From the NCBI GenBank assembly GCA_020634395.1, contig JACKBU010000006.1:152254-216253 (forward strand): DNA of 64,000 bases. The letters run 5' to 3'. The position numbers were made by a program, and so were the translations under genes. The notes beneath the pieces were generated by a model. The model was not told the DNA's origin. It did not search any database and saw nothing but the letters and a program-made list of their open reading frames with translations. Shown here piece by piece: positions 53,298-62,588 of the stretch (position 1 is its first letter; every line of letters begins with the position of its first letter). The stretch comes from Ardenticatenaceae bacterium (GTDB lineage: Bacteria > Chloroflexota > Anaerolineae > Promineifilales > Promineifilaceae).

Positions 53298-54878
53298 ATG
53301 AACAATCATGATCTAAACTGGCGCGAAAAATTCCCTCCGTATGTAGCACTCATATTGGTTATGCTGCTAGGGTTTGGCCTGCGCGTTTACCGCCTGGATC
53401 AGCAAAGCCTGTGGTGGGATGAAGTGTATACAGTAGCCCGCTCTGTTATGTCCGTGCCCGAGTTGATACAGAATCTTTTCGAGTCGCGTGTTCATCTGCC
53501 GCTCTACTTTTTGCTGATTCAGGTATGGTCTGACATTGGGCGATCAGAATTTATTTTGCGCTACTTTTCTGTACTTTGTGGTGTGGCAACAATTCCCCTT
53601 ATATATCAGTCCGGTCGGCTGCTGGCCGGGCACCGGGCGGGATTATTAGCCGCATTTCTATTGACGATCTCACCTTTTCACGTCTGGTATTCTCAAGAAG
53701 CGCGCATGTACACATTTCTTGCGTTCGACGCCCTGGCCGCCAACTACTTTTTACTGCGCCTATTCCGCCACGAGAGCCGGCTCGACTGGTTCGGATATAC
53801 TGTGACGCTGACCCTCACTCTTTACAGCCACTATCTCGGTGTGCTCATCCTCATTGCCCACTACGTTTTCTTTTCTCTCCACTATCGGCAAGATAAGGAG
53901 CGTTTTAAACGATGGTTCATCTGTGCTTTCATCGCCGGAGCGATCTTTGCGGCTTGGTTTCTGGCAGTCTTTTTTATTAGTTCCTTCACGCAGGCATCTA
54001 TCAGTTGGATTGCTCCTGTCCACTGGTATGAACCCTTGCTAACGCTTCTGGCTTTCAGCATTGGCCGCACAATCGATCCCTCACGGCCGTTCTTCTACCT
54101 AACCTTCTTCACTTACCTGCTCTTTGCCCTGACGGCCGTCTACTATGGAAGCCGCCGGTCCGCCAACACGGCCCAGCGACTCTCGCTCCACCTTCTCCTG
54201 GCCTGGCTCGGCGTTCCCCTGTTCCTCCTCACCCTTGTTTCGTTGGATTGGTCCATTCCACAGCAGCGCTTTGTATACATGGACAGATATATCATTAGCT
54301 TGCAACCCGCCTTCATCTTACTAACAGCCTGGGGTGCCATTCTCGCCACACGGGAACTCCACGGGCGCCGCTGGCTTTTGGCTGTTACGGCCGTCGCTCT
54401 ATTGGTCCCCACCTGGCTCAGCCTAAGAAACCTATACTTTGAGCCCGCCTATGCCCGCGAAGACTGGCGCGCTGCCGCCGCCTATATGGCCGCCAATCAA
54501 CAGCCTGGAGACGTCTTGCTTCTAAACGGCGGGCAGGTCTTGCCCTTCCTGTACTATACAGAAGCTCATTTACCGCAAGTCGTCCTGCCTTCTTTACTCG
54601 AATATGAGAAGCCTGAACAAAAAACGCAGCTAGAGCAAGTGTTAGAAGAAACCATTTCGACTGTCCCCGCTGGCACAAAACGGATATGGCTCGTCCGGCC
54701 TTTTGACAATGCCGAAACTCATGGGTTCCCACAAACCAGAAATATGGCTGTCTCCTCCAATGAGAAAAATGCACTTGAGTCATGGATGGAAACAAATTCG
54801 CACCTTGCCGGTCGATGGTATTTCACCGGAATACGTTTGTCTGTATATGACATTACAAACATGACTGACAGTTCTTAA
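53298..54878 (+). CDS. GT39-type membrane glycosyltransferase, second copy
   Basis: A 526-residue GT-C protein with about 12 helices. The first loop QQSLWWDEVYTVARS carries the acidic pair, and WYSQEARMYTFLAFDAL follows as in the enzyme at 48113. The two share family features but are not close duplicates. The start at ATG 53298 has only a weak AAGAAG element upstream; other ATGs lie at 53268 and earlier. The product should transfer a polyprenyl-linked sugar on the outer face. It ends 105 bp before a convergent gene. Confidence 0.87.
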   Translation: MNNHDLNWREKFPPYVALILVMLLGFGLRVYRLDQQSLWWDEVYTVARSVMSVPELIQNLFESRVHLPLYFLLIQVWSDIGRSEFILRYFSVLCGVATIPLIYQSGRLLAGHRAGLLAAFLLTISPFHVWYSQEARMYTFLAFDALAANYFLLRLFRHESRLDWFGYTVTLTLTLYSHYLGVLILIAHYVFFSLHYRQDKERFKRWFICAFIAGAIFAAWFLAVFFISSFTQASISWIAPVHWYEPLLTLLAFSIGRTIDPSRPFFYLTFFTYLLFALTAVYYGSRRSANTAQRLSLHLLLAWLGVPLFLLTLVSLDWSIPQQRFVYMDRYIISLQPAFILLTAWGAILATRELHGRRWLLAVTAVALLVPTWLSLRNLYFEPAYAREDWRAAAAYMAANQQPGDVLLLNGGQVLPFLYYTEAHLPQVVLPSLLEYEKPEQKTQLEQVLEETISTVPAGTKRIWLVRPFDNAETHGFPQTRNMAVSSNEKNALESWMETNSHLAGRWYFTGIRLSVYDITNMTDSS

Positions 54879-54983
54879 GCTGACCAGGCGCTATTCTGAG
54901 TAGAATGGGGCCAGAAATTTATCCGCATACCAGCACCGGCAAGCTGGCAATTACGGCCGTCACAGCCTACTCTCCAAAAGGAT

Positions 54984-56624
54984 TTATCTGGCGAAAGCGT
55001 CCGACGTGGCATACACCACAACCAAATCATCTTCATAAACAGGCTCCAACGCGGCAAACGACGCCTGCCACGGCCGTATATCCTCCATCAAAGTCTTATC
55101 AATAATGAAATAGCCCACATTCGCGGCGGCCAGCGCCTGTAGTGCCAGCCGAGGGTTGGACGGCGGAGCCTTTTCGGGCACAAAATCCACCGCTCCGGCG
55201 CGCAGCAATGGATTGCCCGCAATGAATCGAAACACGCTCATGTCGGCCCGAGAAATGACGCCGTTGGTCATCGGATGCCCGTGATAGGTCTGGTAAAACA
55301 AATAGCGCTTGTCCTCCTGCCGCCCGGTAGGCACAATCGCCAGGGCCACATCATCCGGAATCTGCGGCAAAATCTCTGTGTAAAAAGGCGAAACGACGAT
55401 GGGGGTGATGGGGAAGGGAACGGCCGTATAATCCACAAATATCAGCGCCCCCAACACCAGCGCCGCCACCCACTGCCAGCTTCGTTGGCCTCTAGTCAAC
55501 AAATCGCGGAAACCCAACCAGCCATAAGCCACCACCATCGACCAGCCCAGGGCCATCAGGATCATCATGCGATACATATTGCGCAGCACCAGGGCAACCG
55601 GCAGGGTCCACGGCAGCAAGATGCCCAGGCTGTGCCCATTTGCCGTTGGCACCGGACCAATGGCAAACAGGTAAGCAATCACGGTTAAAAGAATCCACAG
55701 CAAAGCGGGCCGAAACTGCCTGACCAGCGCCACCAACGCCAGGAAAATAGGAATGATTCCCAAGTACATGCGGCGCATCAGCCAGGTGCGCCACTGGGGA
55801 ATAAAAATTGATAAGGTGTCGGTGCGAATGGAGTATTGAGGATTGACGAGAAAGGATTCATCGCGGTTCAGAATGGCATCCTTTAGCTGCGGAAGTACCA
55901 GAGGCAAGACAAAGACTGCACTCAGCAGGCCAAACGTCAGGACGACGCGCCACGGCGGGCGGGGAAACTGCGACGAGAACATCATAAAGAGGATCAGCAG
56001 CGCCAGCCAGAAAACCATCAGTATGATGAGCACAGTGCTGGTGGCCGCACCCAAAAAGACAAAAAAAGCGGCCACGGCCGCTAACCGTAAACTGTTTTCG
56101 CGTACTGCCCGGCTAAAAAAGAGGGTCACCAAAGGAAAGCACCAGATACTCACCAGAACTGGGTGGGCGCTTTGATAGATGCTGTGGGTATTAAAAGCGA
56201 ACACGATACCCGCCAGCAAGCCGGCCACGGCCGAATGGGTAAAATATTTTGCCATATAGTACATGCTCAGGCCGATGAGCACGTAGTTAAACAGAATGGT
56301 GAGGTTATAAGCCGGAATAGCGCCGAGAAACGGCCGTAACAACAACGAAACGGCCGTATTCAAATGGCTAAAACTGTGGTAAGTAAGGTCCGCGCCGATG
56401 GGGAAATACAACAAATCCGTGTGCCAGAGCGTGGTCTGTGGCTCAGTAATGGCTTTGAGCGTCCACCAATCGGCCCACGGATTGATGTAGACGTCATTGT
56501 CGAAACCGATGATAGCGGTGTTCAGATGCGCGAGGACGTTCCAGGCGGCAACGGCCGTCAGTCCCACAAAAAACAAAAACACCACAACAGCTTCATAACG
56601 CTGCCAAAAGGTGCGTACTTTCAC
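54984..56624 (-). CDS. Large GT-C-like membrane protein
   Basis: A 546-residue protein with about 12 helices followed by a soluble end of some 110 residues. The early loop FDNDVYINPWADWWTLKAI has an acidic cluster after the first helix, and a later section has TYHSFSHLNTAVSLLLRPF, both seen in GT-C-type polyprenyl sugar transferases and YfhO-like proteins. The exact family is not certain. It lies in a pair with the gene at 56678, transcribed leftward. The acceptor and sugar are unknown. Confidence 0.7.
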   Translation of the reverse strand: MKVRTFWQRYEAVVVFLFFVGLTAVAAWNVLAHLNTAIIGFDNDVYINPWADWWTLKAITEPQTTLWHTDLLYFPIGADLTYHSFSHLNTAVSLLLRPFLGAIPAYNLTILFNYVLIGLSMYYMAKYFTHSAVAGLLAGIVFAFNTHSIYQSAHPVLVSIWCFPLVTLFFSRAVRENSLRLAAVAAFFVFLGAATSTVLIILMVFWLALLILFMMFSSQFPRPPWRVVLTFGLLSAVFVLPLVLPQLKDAILNRDESFLVNPQYSIRTDTLSIFIPQWRTWLMRRMYLGIIPIFLALVALVRQFRPALLWILLTVIAYLFAIGPVPTANGHSLGILLPWTLPVALVLRNMYRMMILMALGWSMVVAYGWLGFRDLLTRGQRSWQWVAALVLGALIFVDYTAVPFPITPIVVSPFYTEILPQIPDDVALAIVPTGRQEDKRYLFYQTYHGHPMTNGVISRADMSVFRFIAGNPLLRAGAVDFVPEKAPPSNPRLALQALAAANVGYFIIDKTLMEDIRPWQASFAALEPVYEDDLVVVYATSDAFAR

Positions 56625-56677
56625 GGTCTCCGAAAAACAAAATCGTCAGATTTGACTATGAGCAGCCATAAAACCAC

Positions 56678-58231
56678 TCAGTTCACCTCGTCTCGACGAC
56701 GATAAACCAACCGGTCGTCCACTGTTGACGCCAGCTCATACTTCTCTGCCAAGCCAGCGGCCAGCCAGTCCGGCATGGTCTCCACCCCCACAATCGTATA
56801 GTTGTCGATGATGATCAGCGTGGCGTTAAAAATCTGGTCACGTTTGAGGGAGTCCGCGCCAGTGACAGAAACGGCGATAGGCCAAATAGTATCAATGACG
56901 GCGTGTCGGTCGGCCAGGAAGTAAAGCTCCATGAAGTTGGACCAGAAGTAGATGGTATCATCTGGTGCAGTGTGCGTCTGGACGTAGGCTGCCAAATCTT
57001 CCATTTCCAGCGCCACCATGCCCGCCCCATCAGGCAAACCGTTCACCAGAAAATCGTCATAGTTTTGCTGCCCCAGGGCATAACGGCCGAATTCCTTATA
57101 AAATGTGAAGTTGGGCAAGAAGTTAATTAGCACAACCAGCGCAACCAGGCTGGCGATTACGGCCGTCTCGCCCACCTGCCCCCATTTTCGCTCCACGTCC
57201 CGCGCCAGTTTGTCCACAAACCAGGCGGCCAGCAGCACCAGCGGTGCAATAAACATGACGTAATAATGCTGTAGATAAGAATTGCTGACATTCGTTTCTA
57301 CAAACGCCAGCACAAACCACGCCATGAGTAGCGCCAACCGCCCATTTTCTGCGTGGCTGCGTTGGCGGCGTGTAAGCGGCAGAAACAGCCAACCGGCGAT
57401 GGCCAACAGCAGCAAAACAGCGTTGCTACGCGCCAGCACGGCCAATGGAACTAAGACATGATGTTCTGGCCCGGTAAACAGGGGGTGCTGCCGTGCCGTT
57501 AGATACTTCTCGCCAATCTGAAACACTTGTAAGAAACGGTCGAGCAGACCCACAGCTGCGAAGTACAGGAAAACAGGGACAGTGATGAGGACCACACCTA
57601 GAACGGCCGTTGCTCCTCGCCCCAAAACCGCTTTCCACTGCCGCTCCATCCACAAATCCCACAACAGGGCCACGGCTACTAACCCGGCAGGCGCAATGAT
57701 GTAGTTGGCCTTAAACAGAAACGCCAGTCCGGCCAGCAAACCAATACCCAGGAAACGGCCGTAATCTCCTCCGCCAGGCAGCCGCCCAGCCAGCAGCAGC
57801 ACCGCCCCAACGTCAAATAACACCAGAAACAATTCCGTGCGCGCACTAAACGCCGACAACTCCCAGGTAGCAAACAACAATGCCGCCGCCACGGCAGCTA
57901 TCACCCCTACACGCCGGTTTGCCACCCGCCGCCCCAGCCGATAAATCAAATAAACGGTGGCGGCAATCCATACCAGCAGCACACCCTTGATCGCGGCCAC
58001 CGATTCGCCAAACAAGGCAAAAGCCAGCGCGTAAGTGTAAAATACGCCGGGCATGTGATGGTCTGGATGATGCTCGCCGTACAACGGTTCGCCGCGCAAA
58101 ATGAGATGGGCATGGTAGGCGTGATCACCGCTGTCATTCTCGAAAGGCACATAAAAAGCGGGCAAGCGCAAGAGAAGTACCAACAATAACAGGGTGACAA
58201 CAATGGTCAATTCTGTTCGCGTTTTTGACAT
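56678..58231 (-). CDS. GT39-type membrane glycosyltransferase, third copy
   Basis: A 517-residue GT-C protein with about 12 helices. The first outer loop YVPFENDSGDHAYHAHLIL has the acidic site, followed by GEPLYGEHHPDHHMPGVFY, which is rich in His and may bind metal or the phosphate. The C-terminal soluble part (about 420-515) has FMELYFLADRHAV. I chose ATG 58231 over a TTG at 58237; no clear ribosome binding site. It is the first of two genes on the minus strand and is head to head with the decayed GT at 58380. Confidence 0.85.
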   Translation of the reverse strand: MSKTRTELTIVVTLLLLVLLLRLPAFYVPFENDSGDHAYHAHLILRGEPLYGEHHPDHHMPGVFYTYALAFALFGESVAAIKGVLLVWIAATVYLIYRLGRRVANRRVGVIAAVAAALLFATWELSAFSARTELFLVLFDVGAVLLLAGRLPGGGDYGRFLGIGLLAGLAFLFKANYIIAPAGLVAVALLWDLWMERQWKAVLGRGATAVLGVVLITVPVFLYFAAVGLLDRFLQVFQIGEKYLTARQHPLFTGPEHHVLVPLAVLARSNAVLLLLAIAGWLFLPLTRRQRSHAENGRLALLMAWFVLAFVETNVSNSYLQHYYVMFIAPLVLLAAWFVDKLARDVERKWGQVGETAVIASLVALVVLINFLPNFTFYKEFGRYALGQQNYDDFLVNGLPDGAGMVALEMEDLAAYVQTHTAPDDTIYFWSNFMELYFLADRHAVIDTIWPIAVSVTGADSLKRDQIFNATLIIIDNYTIVGVETMPDWLAAGLAEKYELASTVDDRLVYRRRDEVN

Positions 58232-58379
58232 TTCCAAACCGCAATTACCATAGTAGTTGACTCAACCTGATCCTAATTTTGACACCGTTAACGAGTAATT
58301 GCCACACAGGTTGTTCTATTGATAACATGTAACAGCGACACACCAGGCTTTGCCGCAGTTCCCAAACAGGCATATAGCT

Positions 58380-59065
58380 ATGATGCACTCAACCAAACAC
58401 TCCCTCAAATCTCTGGCCAATAAACCACGCCAACAACCGTGGCTCGCCTGTGTGCTCATCCTGAGTGTGGGTGTGTTTTGGAGCCTGACCTTGCGCCAGG
58501 GGCATGTATGGGGCGGTGACTTTAGTCTATACATTTTCTCATCCCCATTTTGCCGCTGTACTTCTTCTACGTGGTAGATGGCTTAAAGCGTCTGCGTACC
58601 ACGCTGCCACGCCGGTGGGGAGAGGGTGTGTTTTGGGGTGTCACGGCCGTTATCCTGCTCTCCTACCTCGCCCGATACAGCACTATGCCATTCGATGCCA
58701 TTCCTACTGGCGCGGATCGTCCTGCAAGCACCGCTTTGTTTGACTACGTAAAAAACGAAACGGCCGTATCCGACGTTTTCATCTTCCGTAAACCCCGCGT
58801 CCTGGCATTGTACACCGGCCGTTCGGCCGCCATTTTTCATCCGGCCAGCGCCACCGAAGCGGAACAGTGGGCGTTTTGGCAAGAAATTAAAGCCACCTAC
58901 CTGATTGTGGGAAACTGGGACGAGCCCCACTGGCAGCAGTTCATCAACGCTCATCAGGAATTGTTGGAGCTGACCTATGCCAACGCCGACTTCCGCGTCT
59001 ACCGTATACTGCACTTTCCAGACACACCAAATGGAATCGTTGGAAACCGACCAGGAGGCCCGTGA
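58380..59065 (+). pseudogene. GT-C gene with internal deletion
   Basis: The first 50 codons read as the start of a membrane glycosyltransferase (LACVLILSVGVFWSLTLRQ and GHVWGGDFSLYI). At about 58533 the frame changes and the sequence goes straight to LIPILPLYFFYVVDGLKRL and the soluble C-terminal domain of such an enzyme, ending at 59065. About 300 residues containing most helices are missing, and the two parts are in different frames. The gene is therefore dead. Neighbouring intact homologues show what is lost. Four iterated palindromes remain. Confidence 0.8.
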
Positions 59066-59134
59066 AACCCAACGGCCGTCCCGGTTGCTTTTCCCGCTTC
59101 TTTTGCTATCTTTCAATTAGCGATTGGAGACCTT

Positions 59135-59929
59135 ATGGAACAACGACTGCAAAAACTCATGGCCCAGGCCGGCATCGCCTCCCGGCGCGAAAGTGAAGAG
59201 ATGATCCGCAACGGCCGTGTCAAAGTTAACGGCCGTCTCGCCCACATCGGCGATAAAGCCGACCCCGAAAAAGACCGCATCGAGGTGGACGGCCGTAAAC
59301 TCGCCCAACCTGAATCACAATTCATCTACATTGCCCTCAACAAGCCCAAGGGCGTGCTCTCCTCCACTGAGGACGAAATGGAACAGGGCCGCCAGACGGT
59401 GCGCGACCTCATCGACCTGCCCGGCCACCTTTACCCGGTCGGCCGCCTGGACAAGCAAAGCGAGGGCCTTATGCTCATCACCAACGACGGCCAGCTTGCC
59501 CACCGGCTCACCCATCCCCGTTACGGCCACGAAAAAACCTACCGCGTGGACATCGAAGGCGACATCCACCCGGCCCAGCTAGAGCAGTGGCGGCAAGGGG
59601 TCATACTGGACGGCCGTCTCACTGCCCCCGTGCGCATCACCGTTTTGGAGCAGTTCCCCGACCTCACCCGCCTGGAAATTGTCATGCGCGAAGGGCGCAA
59701 ACGGCAAATTCGCCGCATCGCCGCCGAGTTTGGCCATCCCGTACTCAAGCTCAAACGCTTGCGCATCGGGCCGCTTCAGCTAGGCAACCTGCCCCCCGGC
59801 AAATGGCGCTACCTCAAACCCCAAGAAGTGGCCGCCCTCCGCCAGGCCGCCACCGGCAAAAAGACCAACAAACCAACCAACAAACCAACTAACAAACCAT
59901 CCTCCCCCCACCAACGAGGCAAATCTTGA
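59135..59929 (+). CDS. rluB: Pseudouridine synthase, RsuA/RluB/E/F family
   Basis: A 264-residue enzyme that converts uridine to pseudouridine in rRNA. An S4 RNA-binding domain covers 3-50 (RLQKLMAQAGIASRRESEEMI); the catalytic domain has GRLDKQSEGLMLITNDG with Asp106, then EKTYRV and GRKRQIRRIAAEFG. The C-terminus has the TNKP repeat three times, encoded by a 12-bp unit, of no known role. RluB is the most likely member but the exact site cannot be assigned. TTGGAG precedes the ATG. Its stop overlaps the cmk start by TTGA. It holds four iterated palindromes. Confidence 0.92.
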   Translation: MEQRLQKLMAQAGIASRRESEEMIRNGRVKVNGRLAHIGDKADPEKDRIEVDGRKLAQPESQFIYIALNKPKGVLSSTEDEMEQGRQTVRDLIDLPGHLYPVGRLDKQSEGLMLITNDGQLAHRLTHPRYGHEKTYRVDIEGDIHPAQLEQWRQGVILDGRLTAPVRITVLEQFPDLTRLEIVMREGRKRQIRRIAAEFGHPVLKLKRLRIGPLQLGNLPPGKWRYLKPQEVAALRQAATGKKTNKPTNKPTNKPSSPHQRGKS

Positions 59930-60630
59930 ACAACGCACCCATCACCTATCCCGTCATCGCCATTGATGGCCCCGCCGCTTCCGGCAAATCCACCGTCGGC
60001 CGCCTGCTGGCCGAAGAACTAGACTTCCTTTTTCTCGATACCGGCTTTATGTATCGCGCCGTCACGCTGGCCGGCCTGCGCGCCGGGATTGATCTGAGGG
60101 ATGAAACGGCCGTTACCGCCCTCTCCGCCCAACTAAACCTGGATGTGCAGCCGGCAGGCAAAAATGAAGACGGCCGTCACTACACCGCCCTCCTCAACGG
60201 CGAAGACGTCACCTGGGCGCTGCGTACCCCCGAAATCGACGCCAACGTCAGCCTGGTTTCCAGCTACCCCGGCGTGCGCCAGGAAATGGTTAAGCGCCAG
60301 CGCGCCTTCGGCCAGCGCGGCCAGGTGGTGATGGTCGGCCGCGACATCGGCACGGTGGTCATGCCCGACGCGCCGCTGAAGCTCTACATCACCGCCAGCG
60401 CCGCCGAACGCGCCCGCCGCCGCTGGCGCGACCGGCAGCAGCAGGGCCACGCCGCCTCCTTCGAGGAAATCCTGGCCGACGTTAAACGGCGCGACGACAT
60501 CGACAGCCACCGCGAAGTTTCCCCGCTGCGCCCCGCCGATGACGCGATTATCATCGACACCACCGGCCACACCGTCGCCGACATCGTCGCCGACATCATC
60601 AAGAAATTATCTGTAATCCGTGAACCGTAA
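59926..60630 (+). CDS. cmk: Cytidylate kinase
   Basis: A 234-residue kinase that phosphorylates CMP and dCMP. The P-loop DGPAASGKSTVGR is at 14-26, followed by LDTGFMYRAVTLAGLR, the conserved GRDIGTVVMPDAPLKLYITASA near 135-155 and RRDDIDSHREVSPLRPADDA. The start is TTG at 59926, with GAGG upstream, and overlaps the RluB stop as TTGA, a pairing also seen in many other bacteria. A 7-bp period array starts at the stop codon. Confidence 0.95.
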   Translation: MNNAPITYPVIAIDGPAASGKSTVGRLLAEELDFLFLDTGFMYRAVTLAGLRAGIDLRDETAVTALSAQLNLDVQPAGKNEDGRHYTALLNGEDVTWALRTPEIDANVSLVSSYPGVRQEMVKRQRAFGQRGQVVMVGRDIGTVVMPDAPLKLYITASAAERARRRWRDRQQQGHAASFEEILADVKRRDDIDSHREVSPLRPADDAIIIDTTGHTVADIVADIIKKLSVIREP

Positions 60631-60689
60631 GGCTTAAGCTGTAAGCTATTAGCTATAAGCTGTAAGCCACAATCCGAAATCCGAAATCC
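60627..60689. repeat. 7-bp period array between cmk and the radical-SAM gene
   Basis: Nine units of seven bases (such as GTAAGGC, TTAAGCT, GTAAGCT, ATTAGCT, ATAAGCT, GTAAGCC, then ACAATCC, GAAATCC twice) fill the whole gap from the cmk stop codon to the next ATG. The first six are AGCT-rich and self-complementary. No ribosome binding site is left for the next gene, whose ATG directly follows the last unit. Confidence 0.85.
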
Positions 60690-60690
60690 C

Positions 60691-62151
60691 ATGCCTTTAT
60701 TCCAAGAACTTGACCCCACCACGTTTGCCGGCGGCCGTATCACGGGCATTGAACCGGACAGCGTGGCCGCGGATGTCGGCTTGCAGCCCGGCGACGAGCT
60801 GCTGGCCATCAACGACAATCCCGTCGAAGATGTGATCGACGTGCAGTTTTACGGCGCGGATGAATACCTGGAACTGCTTATCCGGCGCGGCGACGAACTG
60901 CTCCTGTACGAAGCCGAACGCAGCTATGAGCAGTCCCTGGGTCTGGAATTTGAGCATCCGACCTTCGACATTGACATTCGCCGCTGCAACAACCTGTGCG
61001 AATTTTGTTTCGTGCTGCAAATGGCCCCTAAGTTCCGCCGCACGCTCTACATCAAAGACGACGACTACCGCTACTCCTTCCTGTTTGGTCATTTTGTCAC
61101 CCTTACCAACCTCAGCGACCATGACTGGGAGCGCATTGCCGTGATGCGCCTTTCGCCGCTCTACGTCTCTGTCCACGTCACCGATACGGAGATGCGCCGC
61201 AAATTCCTGCGCAACCCCAACGCGCCGGACATCCTGGCCCAGCTGCGCTGGCTGGCCGAGCGTCATATCGAGGTGCATACACAGTTGGTGGTTGTGCCCG
61301 GCTTTAACGATGGCCCCTGGCTGGAACGCTCTATCCGCGAACTGGCTGAACTGTGGCCGGCCGTGCAGTCAATTAGCGTGGTGCCGGTGGGCCTGACGCG
61401 CCATCACAAATACACCATGCGCGTCCACACCTGTGAAGAAGCCGCCGCTACCCTCGACTACGTCGAAGCGCTGCAGCCCATTTTCCAGGAGCGCTTTGGC
61501 GTGCGCTTTGTCTATCCCACGGACGAATGGTATCTGGTAACCGGCCGCGAAGTCCCGCCCCTGGCCGCCTACGACGACCAGCAGCTTCACGAAAATGGCC
61601 TGGGCCTGGTGCGGCAGTTTTTGGATGATTGGGAAGGGGTCAAAGGGGAGATTAGAGATTGGAGATTGGTCAATGGCCCCCAATCTCCAGTCTCCAATCT
61701 CCATTCTCTCCTGCTGGCGACAGCGACTCTCTTCGCCTCCACGCTGCGCGAGACGGCGGCGGAGTTTGCCGCGCTGACGGGGACAGAGGTGGAGGTTTTG
61801 CCTGTGGTCAATCAGCGGCTGGGCGAGACGATTACGGTGGCTGGTTTGTTAATTGGGTCGGATGTGCTGGCGGCGTTGGAAGAGAAAACGGCCGTTTCCT
61901 CCCCCGACCTCATCGTCCTCCCCCGCGTCATGTTCGACCACCCCGACCGGATCGCCCTGGACGACATCTCGCCGCAAGACATTGCCAACCGCCTCAACCG
62001 CCCCATCGCCCTGGCCGACACCCTGGGCGACGTGTGGGATGCGCTCATCGGGCAGTCGCAGGTGGTCTACCGGCCGCAGTCCGGCAATCCTGCCGCCCAC
62101 ATCCCCCTCCGCCTCCTCCCCGACGACGAAGACAACAGCCACTTTTCCTGA
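60691..62151 (+). CDS. PDZ/radical-SAM protein with DUF512 domain
   Basis: A 486-residue protein. A PDZ-like domain covers 15-75 (GRITGIEPDSVAADVGLQPGDELLAINDNPV). A radical-SAM-like cluster motif C99-xxx-C103-xx-C106 in RCNNLCEFCFV follows, then a TIM barrel and a DUF512 part up to 480. Proteins of this type are widespread in Clostridia and Chloroflexota; their substrate is unknown. At codons 320-340 a 7-bp repeat array lies in frame between barrel and C-terminal parts. There is no ribosome binding site in front of the ATG at 60691. Confidence 0.88.
   Translation: MPLFQELDPTTFAGGRITGIEPDSVAADVGLQPGDELLAINDNPVEDVIDVQFYGADEYLELLIRRGDELLLYEAERSYEQSLGLEFEHPTFDIDIRRCNNLCEFCFVLQMAPKFRRTLYIKDDDYRYSFLFGHFVTLTNLSDHDWERIAVMRLSPLYVSVHVTDTEMRRKFLRNPNAPDILAQLRWLAERHIEVHTQLVVVPGFNDGPWLERSIRELAELWPAVQSISVVPVGLTRHHKYTMRVHTCEEAAATLDYVEALQPIFQERFGVRFVYPTDEWYLVTGREVPPLAAYDDQQLHENGLGLVRQFLDDWEGVKGEIRDWRLVNGPQSPVSNLHSLLLATATLFASTLRETAAEFAALTGTEVEVLPVVNQRLGETITVAGLLIGSDVLAALEEKTAVSSPDLIVLPRVMFDHPDRIALDDISPQDIANRLNRPIALADTLGDVWDALIGQSQVVYRPQSGNPAAHIPLRLLPDDEDNSHFS
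61648..61710. repeat. 7-bp period array inside the radical-SAM gene
   Basis: Nine units of seven bases lie within the coding sequence: GAGATTA, GAGATTG twice, GTCAATG, GCCCCCA, then ATCTCCA, GTCTCCA, ATCTCCA and TTCTCCT. The left and right halves are complementary (hairpin of about 21 bp, a few mismatches). The total of 63 bp equals 21 codons, so the frame is kept. It encodes the linker with RDWRLVNGPQSPVSNLH. Confidence 0.88.
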
Positions 62152-62160
62152 TAACGAACA

Positions 62161-62193
62161 AGATTGGTCCAATCTTAAAGATTGGACCAATCT
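62161..62193. repeat. Perfect inverted repeat of 16-bp arms
   Basis: AGATTGGTCCAATCTT at 62161-62176 and its exact complement at 62178-62193, separated by one base. Each arm is itself nearly palindromic (AGATTGG/CCAATCT). It lies 10 bp after the stop codon of the radical-SAM gene. Its AGATTGG core is the same as that of the array at 61648. No T-run follows. Confidence 0.85.
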
Positions 62194-62288
62194 ACGGCCG
62201 TACATCTGGGAATTGAAACGGCCGTTCCCTTCATGTACAATCTAGCCAGTGACAGTGTAACATTATCGCCAATCAAGGAAGTGCAGCT

Positions 62289-62588
62289 GTGGGGGATTTT
62301 CTCGATTTTCTGGCAGAAGCGGGCACCGGGTTTGTCTGGGCTGTTTCGCTGCTGGCCTTTGCGGCCCTAACCGCTTACGTCATCTACCGCTTTTACAAAG
62401 CCACCATCTCCACCATCTACGTCGTCAGCGAGATTGTGATCCTCGGCTTGTTTCTCACGCCGCTCACGTCCTTGTTTGCCTTCCTCGGCAACCTGCTCGA
62501 CAACTACCTGCCAATTTCCATCTTCACGGCCGTTGGCGCTCTCATCGGCCTGATCGTCGGCCTATACCTCTGGCTTCAGTTCCATTAG
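62289..62588 (+). CDS. Small three-helix membrane protein
   Basis: A 99-residue protein with hydrophobic helices at about 15-35, 42-62 and 75-96 and a short N-terminal soluble stretch (GDFLDFLAEAGTG). No family is recognised. The start is GTG at 62289 with AAGGAAG upstream. A 7-bp array follows its stop codon and then the ABC-F gene from the other strand. There is one iterated palindrome within the last helix. Confidence 0.7.
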   Translation: MGDFLDFLAEAGTGFVWAVSLLAFAALTAYVIYRFYKATISTIYVVSEIVILGLFLTPLTSLFAFLGNLLDNYLPISIFTAVGALIGLIVGLYLWLQFH

